Both the position numbers and the translations under genes were made by a program. 51,962 nt of DNA from positions 1 through 51,962 of the forward strand of contig NZ_JALKFX010000025.1 in assembly GCF_023243045.1 (NCBI RefSeq), given 5' to 3'. Positions 7,392-15,499 of this stretch are shown here, piece after piece; the stretch's first letter is position 1, and every line of letters starts with the position of its first letter. A model generated the notes under the pieces. The model made no database searches. It saw only the letters and a list, made by a program, of their open reading frames with translations, and had not been told where the DNA came from. Source of the stretch: Frankia sp. AgB32. GTDB taxonomy: Bacteria > Actinomycetota > Actinomycetes > Frankiales > Frankiaceae.

Positions 7392-8282
7392 TCAGGACTC
7401 CAGGAAGACGGTCTGCTCGGGTGGGACGGTCAGGGTAACCGTCTGGCCGGCGCCGGAGGGGTTGTCGGTGACGGTGACGAGGGTGTCCAGGGCGGTGGCC
7501 TGGCCGGTGGGGACGGTGAACAGTCGGTCGTCGAGGGTGGTGAGGAAGGCGGGGAAACCGGTGAGGTCGACGCCGCCGGTCTCGTCGAGGGAGAGGTACT
7601 CGGCGAGGCGGCGGAACAGTTTCGGCAGGATCACCAGGTCCTCGGTGAGGGCGTCGCGGGAGACGACGGTGAACCCGGCGGTGGTGGCGTCGAGTTTCCA
7701 GATGCCGGTCCCGGCGCGGCGCGCGGCGGCGGCGGTGGCGGCGAGGTCGGCGCGCAGGTCGACGTAGAGCTTGGAGTAGAAGGTCGGGTAGACCCAGCCG
7801 GCGGCGAGCAGCCGGTGGTTGACCGAGTGGTGCAGCCCGTCGACGTCGAGGAACAGCGGTCCGCCGTCGCGGGTGCCGGCGGGCGGGTCGGCGGCGAAGA
7901 CCATGGCGACGGCGCGGCCGTAGGTGTCGGCGAAACGGGTCAGGATGTAGCCGTCGACAGTGGTGGGGGTGGCGGCGGTGACGGTTCCGGCGGTGTTGCG
8001 GGTGACGTCGGTGAAGCCGAGTTCGCGCAGCAGGGCGCCCGCGGCGCCGGCGCCGAACTCGGGGCGCTGGTGCCAGGAGTGCGATGTGTGCGGCGGGGTG
8101 TAGTGGGTTTCCAGGGCGTCGATGGCGTCGAGGCGTAGCTGCACGCCGCCGGAGGCGTTGGCCTTCACCGCGATGCGCGCGTGGGCGAACGCCTGGCGGT
8201 CGTGCGGGTAGAAGCGGACGGAGTCGCCGTCGGGGGAGGCACCGACGATCCGGAAGGTTCCTGCGATCAGTGTCAGGGGCAC
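7392..8282 (-). CDS. Staphylococcal nuclease-like domain protein
   Basis: A protein of about 296 residues whose first half resembles the SNase/thermonuclease OB-fold (RIVGASPDGDSVRFYP, then VQLRLDAIDALETHY). Family members cleave nucleic acids using Arg and Glu residues; DGDS and RLDAID.LE.H are the recognisable motifs. The second half (NHRLLAAGWVYPTFYSKLYV, GTGIWKLDATTAG) also occurs in long actinobacterial relatives. The GTG at 8282 (then PLTLIAGTFRIVG) is preferred because such proteins usually begin with this segment; the frame continues upstream through Arg/Pro-rich shadow sequence. No signal peptide is seen. Catalytic activity is uncertain. Confidence 0.7.
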   Translation of the reverse strand: MPLTLIAGTFRIVGASPDGDSVRFYPHDRQAFAHARIAVKANASGGVQLRLDAIDALETHYTPPHTSHSWHQRPEFGAGAAGALLRELGFTDVTRNTAGTVTAATPTTVDGYILTRFADTYGRAVAMVFAADPPAGTRDGGPLFLDVDGLHHSVNHRLLAAGWVYPTFYSKLYVDLRADLAATAAAARRAGTGIWKLDATTAGFTVVSRDALTEDLVILPKLFRRLAEYLSLDETGGVDLTGFPAFLTTLDDRLFTVPTGQATALDTLVTVTDNPSGAGQTVTLTVPPEQTVFLES

Positions 8283-8608
8283 GCAGCGAATCTGCCCGGT
8301 CACCAAGGCCGCAGTCGGGCGGGTCGGTGAACGTCGGGTGAAACCGTGATCATGACCCGGTGGACGGGTGCGGGCGGGTCTGTGCCGCCGGGGCGGGCCG
8401 TGGGGTGACCCCACTGTCGGCGGGTCTGCCCGCACGGTCACATCGGGCCGCGTCGGTGCCCGCGGGTGCGGGTATCACCGCAGTTCAGGGCACTGCGGCG
8501 GGGTCGGGTGGGGGTCGCCGCGGACCAGATGATGATCGTTCGCGCGGACGCCGGGGGTGTGCGGCGCCTACCATGGAGATCATCGACGGACGAAGGGTGA
8601 ACATCACC

Positions 8609-9046
8609 GTGACCACCTTCGAGGACGCCGCCGCTCTCGGCCGCGCCGAGAGCGGGCTTGCCGTGATCTCCACGGCGCGTGCTGACGGCGGGATCCAGGC
8701 GTCGGTCGTCAACGTCGCCTTCATGGACCATCCGCTCAGCGGGGTGCCCGCCGTGGGGTTCGTGACCTATGGCGGGGTGAAACTGGCGCATCTGCGGGCC
8801 CGGCCGGGCGCGGCCGCGACCGTGCGGTCGGGTTGGCGGTGGGCGACGGTCGAGGGCGCGGCGCAGCTGCTCGGCCCGGACGATCCGCATCCCGACCTCG
8901 ACGCCGAACGGCTCCGGCTGCTGCTGCGGGAGGTCTTCACCGCGGCCGGTGGCACCCATGACGACTGGCCCACCTATGACCGGGTGATGCGCAAGCAGCG
9001 CCGCACGGTGGTGTTTGTGACCCCCAGCCGCGTCTACGGTCCCTGA
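8609..9046 (+). CDS. PPOX-class (F420/FMN-dependent) flavoprotein oxidoreductase
   Basis: A split-barrel pyridoxamine-5'-phosphate-oxidase-like protein of about 145 residues. Visible family features are SGLAVISTARADGGIQASVV near the N-terminus, KLAHLRARPGAAATVRSGWR for cofactor phosphate contacts, and WATVEGAAQLLGPDD. Actinobacterial proteins of this length often use F420, but FMN is possible. The GTG at 8609 is chosen because AAGGG lies about 12 bases upstream and the protein then begins VTTFEDAAALGRAE; an ATG at 8573 is the alternative. It stands alone and its substrate is unknown. Confidence 0.78.
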   Translation: MTTFEDAAALGRAESGLAVISTARADGGIQASVVNVAFMDHPLSGVPAVGFVTYGGVKLAHLRARPGAAATVRSGWRWATVEGAAQLLGPDDPHPDLDAERLRLLLREVFTAAGGTHDDWPTYDRVMRKQRRTVVFVTPSRVYGP

Positions 9047-9256
9047 TCCGCCGCGCCGCGCCGCGGCGTGCCTGTCGCGGCGCGGCGGGTTGTCGGTCCT
9101 CCACAACTGCCGGTGCCTGTTTCCGGTGGTGCCGGTGCTGGGCGAACGCGGCGCCGGGCTGCGATGGTGAACCCGAGGTAACGCGCGTGGGGTGTCCCGG
9201 CATCGGTCCGCCCCGCCGGGCGCGTGCGAGGCAACGGTGGAGGGACAGGAGACCGG

Positions 9257-10471
9257 ATGGTACGGGACAGGATCGTGGTCACCGGAATCGGCGCGATGAC
9301 CCCGCTCGGCGGTGACCTCGCGACCAGCTGGGAGGGGTTGCTGGCCGGCGCGTCGGGCGTCGTGATCGTCGAGGACGAGTGGGCGCGGGAGCTGCCCGTG
9401 CGTCTCGCCGGGCGGCTGCCCGTCGACCCCGGCGTGTCACTGCCCCGCAAGGACGCCCGCAAGCTGGACCGCTGCGAGCAGATGGCGATGGTCACCGCCC
9501 GCGAGGCGTGGGCGGACGCGGGGCGTCCCGAGGTCGACCCGCAGCGCCTGGCCGTGGTCATCGGCACCGGGTACGGCGGGGTCCAGTCGACGCTGGGCCA
9601 GCATCGGATCGTGGAGGCGGGCAACGCCCGGCGGATGTCCCCGCACGCGATCATCATGCTGATGGCGAACGGCCCGGCGGCGTGGGTCAGCATCGACCTG
9701 GGCGCGCGGGCGGGGGCGCGCACGCCGATCAGCGCGTGCGCGTCGGGCGCGGAGGCGATCTCCATCGCGATGGAGATGATCCAGCTCGACCTCGCCGACG
9801 TCGTGGTCGCCGGCGGGGTGGAGGCGCCGGTGGACAACCTGCCGCTGGCCGCGTTCGCGCAGATGCGGGCGCTGTCGACCCGTCACGACGATCCGGCGGC
9901 GGCGTCGCGGCCGTTCGACGTCGACCGGGACGGGTTCGTCCTCGGTGAGGGCGCGGCGGTCGTGGTGCTGGAGCGGGAGGGTTTCGCCGCGGCCCGCGGG
10001 GCGCGGGTGCACGCGGTCGCCGCGGGCGCGTCGGTGAACTCCGACGCCGCCGACATCACCACCGCCGATCCCGTGAACCAGGCACGGGCGATCAGCACGG
10101 CGCTGCGGCGCGCCGGGGTCCTGCCGACCGACATCGGGCTGGTCCACGCCCATGCCACCTCCACGCCGGTCGGTGACCCGTTGGAGGCCGAGGCGATCGC
10201 GGCGGCGATCGGCACCCATCCGGCGGTGACCGCGACGAAGTCGATGACCGGGCACACCCTGGGCGCGGCCGGGGCGATCGGCGCGGTGGCGACGATCTGC
10301 GCGTTGCGCGACGGGCTGATCCCGCCGGTGCGTAACCTCGACCGGCTCGACCCGGAGATCAAACTCGACGTGGTGACCGGGGTGGCGCGCCGGGAGCGGG
10401 TGCATGCCGCGGTCGCGAACGCCTTCGGTTTCGGCGGCCACAACGCCACCCTGGTCTTCACCGCCGTCTGA
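9257..10471 (+). CDS. Beta-ketoacyl-ACP synthase (FabF/KASII-like)
   Basis: A 404-residue condensing enzyme that extends acyl-ACP with malonyl-ACP. The catalytic Cys161 is in ISACASGAEA, His299 in HAHATSTPVGDPLE, Lys328 in ATKSMTGH and His333 in GHTLGAAGA; the glycine-rich AFGFGGHNATLVF ends the protein. The ATG at 9257 follows GGACAGGAG. No ACP, FabD or FabH gene is adjacent, so it is a stand-alone ketosynthase, either a second KASII or one serving a specialised lipid. A downstream fragment of a short-chain dehydrogenase hints that the locus once held a second fatty-acid-type gene. Confidence 0.9.
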   Translation: MVRDRIVVTGIGAMTPLGGDLATSWEGLLAGASGVVIVEDEWARELPVRLAGRLPVDPGVSLPRKDARKLDRCEQMAMVTAREAWADAGRPEVDPQRLAVVIGTGYGGVQSTLGQHRIVEAGNARRMSPHAIIMLMANGPAAWVSIDLGARAGARTPISACASGAEAISIAMEMIQLDLADVVVAGGVEAPVDNLPLAAFAQMRALSTRHDDPAAASRPFDVDRDGFVLGEGAAVVVLEREGFAAARGARVHAVAAGASVNSDAADITTADPVNQARAISTALRRAGVLPTDIGLVHAHATSTPVGDPLEAEAIAAAIGTHPAVTATKSMTGHTLGAAGAIGAVATICALRDGLIPPVRNLDRLDPEIKLDVVTGVARRERVHAAVANAFGFGGHNATLVFTAV

Positions 10472-10567
10472 GCTGTCCCCGTCACGCGGCACCCGCGGGC
10501 AGGGGGCGCGGCGGCGGGGCCGTGTGGCCGCGGGTGGGCCGATTCCCCGCGGTGGCAGTGCGGCGTC

Positions 10568-10864
10568 GGCCCGACAAGCCTCACCGACGCGATGCGGATC
10601 ATCAAGGAGGACTTCGGGCACCCGGCGTTCCTGCCCCGCGCCGGTGACCCCGCCGAGATCGGCCCGGTCATCGCCTTCGTCGGGTCCCGCGTCACCAGCT
10701 ACCTGACCGGCGCGAACATCAACGTCGACGGCGGCAGCGACTTCCAGGACGTCTCCTGGCGCGTGACGTCGGTCGGTCGCCTCGAGGCGACCGGCTCTGT
10801 CGGCGCAGGTGGGCACCTCAGCGACGTCCAGGCCGCCCCGCCGGCCGCGCGGCGCGCAGGATGA
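10568..10864 (+). pseudogene. C-terminal remnant of a short-chain dehydrogenase/enoyl reductase
   Basis: The frame reads GPTSLTDAMRIIKEDFG, then RAGDPAEIGPVIAFVG and SRVTSYLTGANINVDGGSDF. This is the hallmark C-terminal part of SDR proteins (PG.T...DAM, P.EI..V.AFL.S...Y.TG....DGG). The N-terminal Rossmann motif TGxxxGxG and the catalytic YxxxK are missing upstream. The frame also runs past the usual end of the family. Both point to a truncated relic next to the ketosynthase gene. Confidence 0.6.
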
Positions 10865-11321
10865 CGACGCCCAGGGCAGGGGCACGCAGCGCGATCAGCG
10901 TGCCGCCGGCCGCGCGGTCGACGAGGACCGTCAGGCGGTGCTGGGCGCAACGGGCACGCAGCAGTTCGACCCGGGTGTCCTCGGACAGGATGTCGCGGTG
11001 GGCACGGCCGAAGGCCAGGCCGTCGGCCCGGGCTCCGGCGGGAGGCCGGCCGGCGGCCCAGGACAGGAACCGGGCGGCGAAACCGGGCTCGGCCGCGAGT
11101 GCCGGCCAGTGGCGCGCGACGCTGTCGCGGCGTTTGGCGAGCAGCACCTGGCGGGTCGCGTCCAAGGCCGTCGGGTCGAATCCCGGCGGGTCGGCCACGC
11201 CGGCGACCAACGCCGTGAGCAGCGCGGACTGCCCGACCGCCAGCCGTGCCCGCACAACATCAAGATCATATTGTTCGGTGACGCCACACCCGGTGCCGGC
11301 CCGCTCAGCCGCCGCATCCAC
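10818..11321 (-). CDS. Putative partner protein of the MNIO (DUF692) enzyme
   Basis: A mainly helical protein of about 167 residues, third gene of the MNIO operon. The core (RARLAVGQSALLTALVAGV, ADPPGFDPTALDATRQVLL, KRRDSVARHWPALA, FLSWAAGRPP) resembles small proteins I recall next to DUF692 genes in other actinobacteria. MNIO enzymes usually work with a partner that binds the substrate (MbnC- or DUF2063-like), and I infer that role here. The GTG at 11321 overlaps the end of the Gly/Cys-rich gene and couples the two; a GTG inside VVRARL is an alternative start. No enzyme motif or membrane segment is evident. Confidence 0.6.
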   Translation of the reverse strand: MDAAAERAGTGCGVTEQYDLDVVRARLAVGQSALLTALVAGVADPPGFDPTALDATRQVLLAKRRDSVARHWPALAAEPGFAARFLSWAAGRPPAGARADGLAFGRAHRDILSEDTRVELLRARCAQHRLTVLVDRAAGGTLIALRAPALGVVILRAARPAGRPGRR

Positions 11322-11616
11322 CGCCACATCCACCACCCCCATCGCCGCCACCGCATCCCCCACCACCGTGGTCACCGCCATGACCACCGTGGTGACCACC
11401 GCCGTCGCGGCCATCGGACCCGCCGAACAGGCCGTACCCGCCGAGGAACTCCCCGCCGCTGCCGTCGGCGCGCCCGCCGTGCGCGGCGCGTCGGGAGCTG
11501 CGGCGGTCGGGCTCACGCCACCGGCCGACGTAGGCACGGTCACGTATCCACACGACCAGGCGATACGCCGCCACCAGGAGCAGCCCCAGGATGATCAGCA
11601 GCACGACGTCCTTCAC
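11305..11616 (-). CDS. Membrane-anchored Gly/His/Cys-rich protein, predicted MNIO substrate
   Basis: A 103-residue protein with one N-terminal transmembrane helix (VVLLIILGLLLVAAYRLVVW, residues 4-23), a basic stretch (residues 25-44) and a long Gly-rich tail. The tail holds a His cluster (His75, 76, 79, 83) and three Cys (88, 97, 101) in repeats such as GGGGCGGG, ending CGGGCGG. Actinobacterial membrane proteins of the TIGR04222 type carry similar Gly/Cys tails and are encoded with DUF692 enzymes, but this protein lacks that larger domain. The start is the GTG of a GTGA overlap with the MNIO stop, with GGAGG 5 bases upstream. I infer that the Cys tail is the site of MNIO modification. Confidence 0.75.
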   Translation of the reverse strand: MKDVVLLIILGLLLVAAYRLVVWIRDRAYVGRWREPDRRSSRRAAHGGRADGSGGEFLGGYGLFGGSDGRDGGGHHGGHGGDHGGGGCGGGDGGGGCGGGCGG

Positions 11617-12473
11617 CATGACCTCCACCGCGTTCGTGAGGACAGCGGACGGTGCACGCCGGCCGCGGCGGTGCGGACCAGGTCGCACTCGGCGTAGAAC
11701 GTCGCGGGCGGGGGATAGCGGCCGTCCCGTTCGAGCAGGTAGGCGGCACGCCCGGGCGGGAACCGCCCGACGGCGTCGGCGAGCAGCGTCAGCTGCGGCG
11801 CCCCGACCGGGTGCAGATGGGTGTCGTGATAGCGACCCTGGCGCATCACGCCCCCCGCGACATGCAGGTAGGCAACCCGTTCCCAGGGCAGCCGGTCGAA
11901 CGCCTCGACCGGGTCATGACCATGGTTGATCATGTCGCCGTGGAGGTTCGCGACGTCGACGAGCAGCAGCGCGCCGCTGCGTTCGGCCAGCTCGGTCAGG
12001 AAGTCGGCGGGTGCCAGCTCGTCATCGGGCCAGTGCAGCAACGCGGCCGTGTTCTCCAGCGCCAGCGGCGCCGGCAGCTCCGCGCAGGCGATCCGGACGT
12101 TCGCGACCAGCACGTCGAGCGCGTCGCGGGTGTAGGGAACCGGCAGCAGATGGCCCGCGTCGTAGCCGCCCGCCCGCACGAACGCGACATGCTCGCTGAC
12201 CAGCGGGGCGCCGAACGCCTCGGCGACGGCGGCGAGGCGGCGAAGCCTCGCCGGGTCGGGTCGCTCGGCCCCGCCGAGAGACAGGCCGATGCCGTGCACC
12301 ACGACCGGCACGCCCAGCTCCCCCGGCGACGGCCCCGCGGGCGCCGACGCGTGGCCGCCACCGAGCGCGACGTTCTCCGCGATCACCTCGACGAACCGCA
12401 GCCCGGCACACCCGCCGAGCATCCCGGCCAGCTCCGGCCGCCAGCCGACTCCGAACCCCGCCACCGCCGACAC
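11613..12473 (-). CDS. MNIO family (DUF692) multinuclear iron oxidative enzyme
   Basis: A 286-residue TIM-barrel protein of the DUF692/MbnB family, iron enzymes that oxidatively modify Cys residues in ribosomal peptides (for example to oxazolone/thioamide in methanobactin). The predicted metal ligands are intact: His60 (VVVHGIG), Glu94-His95 (SEHVAF), Glu140-Asn141 (ALENTA), Asp173/Asn176/His178 (VDVANLHGD), His204 (YLHVAG), Asp217/His219 (HDTHLHP) and Glu249 (LLERDG). The start is a GTG at 12473, with another GTG nine bases downstream also possible. It is the first gene of a three-gene operon with overlapping frames, followed by a Gly/Cys-rich membrane protein, its likely substrate. Confidence 0.88.
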   Translation of the reverse strand: MSAVAGFGVGWRPELAGMLGGCAGLRFVEVIAENVALGGGHASAPAGPSPGELGVPVVVHGIGLSLGGAERPDPARLRRLAAVAEAFGAPLVSEHVAFVRAGGYDAGHLLPVPYTRDALDVLVANVRIACAELPAPLALENTAALLHWPDDELAPADFLTELAERSGALLLVDVANLHGDMINHGHDPVEAFDRLPWERVAYLHVAGGVMRQGRYHDTHLHPVGAPQLTLLADAVGRFPPGRAAYLLERDGRYPPPATFYAECDLVRTAAAGVHRPLSSRTRWRSW

Positions 12474-12597
12474 TCCACGATCGTCGCAGAACACCGGCCG
12501 GTCGGTCCTCCCCTGTCCCCCTCCTGACTGCCGGCCTGATCACCGTGCTGGTTCGCCGTTCCCGCGCGGGTCGCCGCGGCCCGTCGCACCGCACCCG

Positions 12598-12615
12598 CAC
12601 CGGGACGTCCCGGTG
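12598..12615. promoter_or_regulatory. 18-bp perfect palindrome upstream of the MNIO operon
   Basis: CACCGGGACGTCCCGGTG is identical on both strands and lies about 125 bases before the MNIO start. Nothing else occupies this gap except the tail of a broken globin frame. It could be a repressor operator for the operon; with such high GC, chance palindromes are also possible. Confidence 0.35.
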
Positions 12616-12661
12616 GATGTCCCGCCGATGTCCGGTCCTCGCACCAGTTCTCGGGACGTTC

Positions 12662-12931
12662 CTCCCTGATCGGTACGAACGTGAGACGGTGCGGGACCCC
12701 GGCGTGCGCGGCGGCGGGTTCCCCGCTGGTGCAGGACTTCGGGCCGGTGCAGGACTTCGGGTCGCCGGTCGCCCTCACCAGGAACGCCGCCTGGTGGGCC
12801 TTGAGCGAGGCCAGGTCGACCCCGGTGAAGTACGGCGCGAGCAGCGGATCGGCGAGGACACGGTCGTAGAAGTCGGCCGCCACCGCGACGATGGAGCTTT
12901 CCCGACCCAGGGGCTCGTCCAGCGTTGTCAT
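12662..12931 (-). pseudogene. Truncated haemoglobin (group I-like), C-terminally broken
   Basis: The ATG at 12931 opens MTTLDEPLGRESSIVAVAAD, FYDRVLADPLLAPYFTGVDL and ASLKAHQAAFL, a clear trHbN-type N-terminal half (helices A to E). AAAHAG, which would carry the proximal His, follows, but the remaining G and H helices are lost and the frame runs on as Arg/Gly-rich shadow sequence. A perfect 18-bp tandem duplication inserts six residues (KSCTGP/KSCTSG) just before the break. Loss of the C-terminal helices should prevent folding, so I call it a pseudogene. Confidence 0.6.
12728..12763. repeat. 18-bp tandem duplication in the globin remnant
   Basis: GGTGCAGGACTTCGGGCC is followed directly by a copy with one base changed (GGTGCAGGACTTCGGGTC). 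The duplication keeps the frame and adds six residues within the remnant of the truncated haemoglobin, near where similarity to the family begins to fade. Confidence 0.75.
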
Positions 12932-12965
12932 CGGCTCCGCCCGTCACAAGGATGAGGACCGTCGC

Positions 12966-14360
12966 ATGGGATCAGCGCGGCGCGGTGCGGCGGCACCGCG
13001 CAGGCGTCGGCGCACGCCGCGGGACCCTGGGATGACCCCGCCGGGTGGCGAGGCCGCAGCCGGCGGGGACGGCACGCGGCGGCGCCTGGCCCGGGCCCGC
13101 GCCGCCACCATGATCGTCCTTTTCGTGCTCGCCGTGGTGCTGGGAAGCTGGGCGCCGCGCGTGGCGCAGGTCAAAGGCGAACTGGGCCTGGGTGACGGGC
13201 GCCTCGGCCTGGCGCTGCTCGGCGCGCCCAGCGGTGCCGTCGCGTCGCTGTGGCTGGCCGGAATCGCGGTGACCCGCTTCGGCAGCGTCGCCGTGGTCCG
13301 CGCCGCACTGCCCGCCTACTGCGGGGTCGGCGCGCTGCTGGTGCTGGTGCACGGCCAGTGGTCGCTGTTCGCGCTGCTCGCGTTGTGGGGCGCGACCAGC
13401 AGCGGCCTGGACATCGCCGCGAACGCCCAGGCCGTCGGGGTGCAGGCCGGCTACGGCCGGCCGATCATGGCGTCCGCGCATGCGGCGTGGACCGCCGGTG
13501 CGCTCAGCGGCGCGGGGATCGGCACCGCCGCCGCGGCCCTCGCGGTGCCGATGGGCGCCCAGTTCGCCGTCCTCGGCGCGATCTGCCTGCTCGTCGCCCT
13601 GCCGGTGACCCGCTGGATGCTGGCGGACCCGGTGCGGGTCGCGCGCGAGGACCCGCGGCCGTGCGACACCGGCGGCGCCGGGCCGGTGGCGGCAGGGGTC
13701 CACCCGGGCCGTGCCCGTCGCCTCCGCCGCCGTGCGGTGGGGCCGTTCGCCGCGCTGTGCGCCGTGTCGTTCGGGAGTTTCCTGTGCGAGGGGGTGGCCG
13801 CCGACTGGAGCGGGGTGTACCTCACGGAGGTCACCGGGGCGGCCGCCTCAGGCGCGGGGGCGGGGTTCGTGGCGTTCACGGTGTGCATGCTCGCGGTGCG
13901 CCTCGTCGGGGACCGGGCACTGGGCCGGTTCGGCCCGACGCGGACGGTGCGCGCCCTGGCCGGCGCCGCGATCGTCGGTTTCGCCACGGCGCTCGCCCTC
14001 GCCGCCTCACCGGGCGGCGCCATCGCCGGCGTGCTCGGTTTCGGGACCATCGGCGCCGGCACCGCCTGCGTTGCCCCGGCGGTGTTCTCCCGCGCCGCCC
14101 AGCTCGGCGCGTCCGCGGGGCGGTCCATCGCCCTGGTCAGCACCGTCGGCTACGCCGGCTGGCTGGCCGGCCCACCGCTGGTCGGCGGCCTGGCCGAACT
14201 CGCCGGCCTGCACCGGGCGCTGACCGTCGTCCTGCTCCTGCTCGCCACGATCGCCGCGTTCGCCCCCGCCCTGAGCAGCCCCGGCATCGACCCCCGGCGC
14301 GCCGGATCACCGAAAAGAGTTGGCGGTGACGTCCGTCGTTCTGCCAGGGTTGACCGGTGA
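12966..14360 (+). CDS. MFS transporter
   Basis: A 464-residue membrane protein with about twelve hydrophobic segments. LVGDRALGRFGPTRTVRALA in the second half matches the MFS loop motif, and GSWAPRVAQVKGELGLGDGR near TM1 is typical of the YbjJ/fucose-permease-like branch. The ATG at 12966 follows AGGATGAGGA. Its TGA overlaps the GTG start of the next gene (GTGA), so it is translationally coupled to the GNAT-SGNH fusion. It may export or import what that enzyme modifies; the substrate is unknown. Confidence 0.82.
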   Translation: MGSARRGAAAPRRRRRTPRDPGMTPPGGEAAAGGDGTRRRLARARAATMIVLFVLAVVLGSWAPRVAQVKGELGLGDGRLGLALLGAPSGAVASLWLAGIAVTRFGSVAVVRAALPAYCGVGALLVLVHGQWSLFALLALWGATSSGLDIAANAQAVGVQAGYGRPIMASAHAAWTAGALSGAGIGTAAAALAVPMGAQFAVLGAICLLVALPVTRWMLADPVRVAREDPRPCDTGGAGPVAAGVHPGRARRLRRRAVGPFAALCAVSFGSFLCEGVAADWSGVYLTEVTGAAASGAGAGFVAFTVCMLAVRLVGDRALGRFGPTRTVRALAGAAIVGFATALALAASPGGAIAGVLGFGTIGAGTACVAPAVFSRAAQLGASAGRSIALVSTVGYAGWLAGPPLVGGLAELAGLHRALTVVLLLLATIAAFAPALSSPGIDPRRAGSPKRVGGDVRRSARVDR

Positions 14361-15499
14361 TCGACGAGCTTCCCGATGGTCTGGTGTGGCGTCATCCCGA
14401 CGTCGAGGACCATCTCCGCGTGCTGGCAGTGATGGACGACTGGTGGGCGGTTTTCGGCGGTGCCGACGGGTCACGCCAGCGCGCCCTGCTGCTGCCCCGG
14501 CTGTTCTTCCAGCACTTCACCGACAGCAGCTGGCTGGTCGAACACGGCGACGGCCGGATCGCGGCGTTCCTCATCGCCTTCGTCTCCCCGTCCCAGCCCG
14601 ACACGGCCTATGTCCATTTCGTCGGGGTGGATCCCGCTCTGCGTCGCCGCGGTGTGGCCGTGGATCTCTACCGGCGGTTCTTCCGCCTGGCGGCCACCCG
14701 GGGCGCCACGCGGGTGCGGTGCATCACCAGTCCCGGCAACGCGGCGTCGCTGGCATTCCACACCGGCATCGGCTTTCGGGTGGATCCCGGCGACCTGACG
14801 ATCGACGGCGTCGCCGTCCAGGGTGACTACGACGGGCCGGGGCTGCACCGCGTCGCCTTCACCCGAACACTCACCGATCCGGCGCCGACACCACCCGCGG
14901 CGATCAGGGACGTGCGGGTGTGCTTTGTCGGGGACTCCTTCGTCGCGGGTACAGGTGATCCCACCGGCCTGGGCTGGGTCGGCCGCCTGACCGCCCGCAC
15001 CCGCACCCGCGGTCTGCACCTGACCGCCTACAACCTCGGGATCGGTGGGAACACCTCGACCCAGATCCTCGCCCGGTGGCGCCAGGAGTGCCTGCCGCGG
15101 CTGAGCGGGGCACCCGAACCCCGGCTGGTGCTCTCGTTCGGCGTCAACGACATGACCTCGGACGGCCACGGCGTACGGGTCGCCCCTGATCGGTCGGTGG
15201 CCAACCTGGCAGCCCTGCTCACCGACGCGCGGGCGATCCTGCCCGTGCTGATGGTCGGACCGGCACCGGCCGGGAACCCGGGCCGGGATGCTCGCGTCGC
15301 CGCCCTCGACGAGCGGTACGCCGACGTCTGCGCCGCCCATGGCGTTCCCTACGTCCCCGTGTTCGCCGCGCTGAGGGCACAGCCGTCCTGGCAGCACGAG
15401 ATCGCCGCCGGCGATGGCGCCCACCCCGCGGCGGCCGGCTACGAGCAGCTCACCGGCCTCGTCGCCGCCACCTGGCAACGCTGGCTTGCACCTGCCTGA
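14357..15499 (+). CDS. GNAT acetyltransferase fused to SGNH/GDSL hydrolase
   Basis: A 380-residue two-domain protein. Residues 1-175 are a GNAT acyl-CoA N-acyltransferase (VHFVGVDPALRRRGVAVDLY contains the acetyl-CoA-binding motif; CITSPGNAASLAFHTGIGF the later strands). After a Pro-rich linker (about 174-184), residues 186-380 are an SGNH hydrolase with block I FVGDSFVAGTG (Ser194), Gly230/Asn232 of GIGGNTS, block III FGVNDM (Asn264) and the DGAHP box (Asp353, His356). All four catalytic blocks are intact. It overlaps the upstream MFS gene by 4 bases. The pairing suggests transfer and removal of an acyl group on one substrate, which is speculative. Confidence 0.88.
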   Translation: MIDELPDGLVWRHPDVEDHLRVLAVMDDWWAVFGGADGSRQRALLLPRLFFQHFTDSSWLVEHGDGRIAAFLIAFVSPSQPDTAYVHFVGVDPALRRRGVAVDLYRRFFRLAATRGATRVRCITSPGNAASLAFHTGIGFRVDPGDLTIDGVAVQGDYDGPGLHRVAFTRTLTDPAPTPPAAIRDVRVCFVGDSFVAGTGDPTGLGWVGRLTARTRTRGLHLTAYNLGIGGNTSTQILARWRQECLPRLSGAPEPRLVLSFGVNDMTSDGHGVRVAPDRSVANLAALLTDARAILPVLMVGPAPAGNPGRDARVAALDERYADVCAAHGVPYVPVFAALRAQPSWQHEIAAGDGAHPAAAGYEQLTGLVAATWQRWLAPA

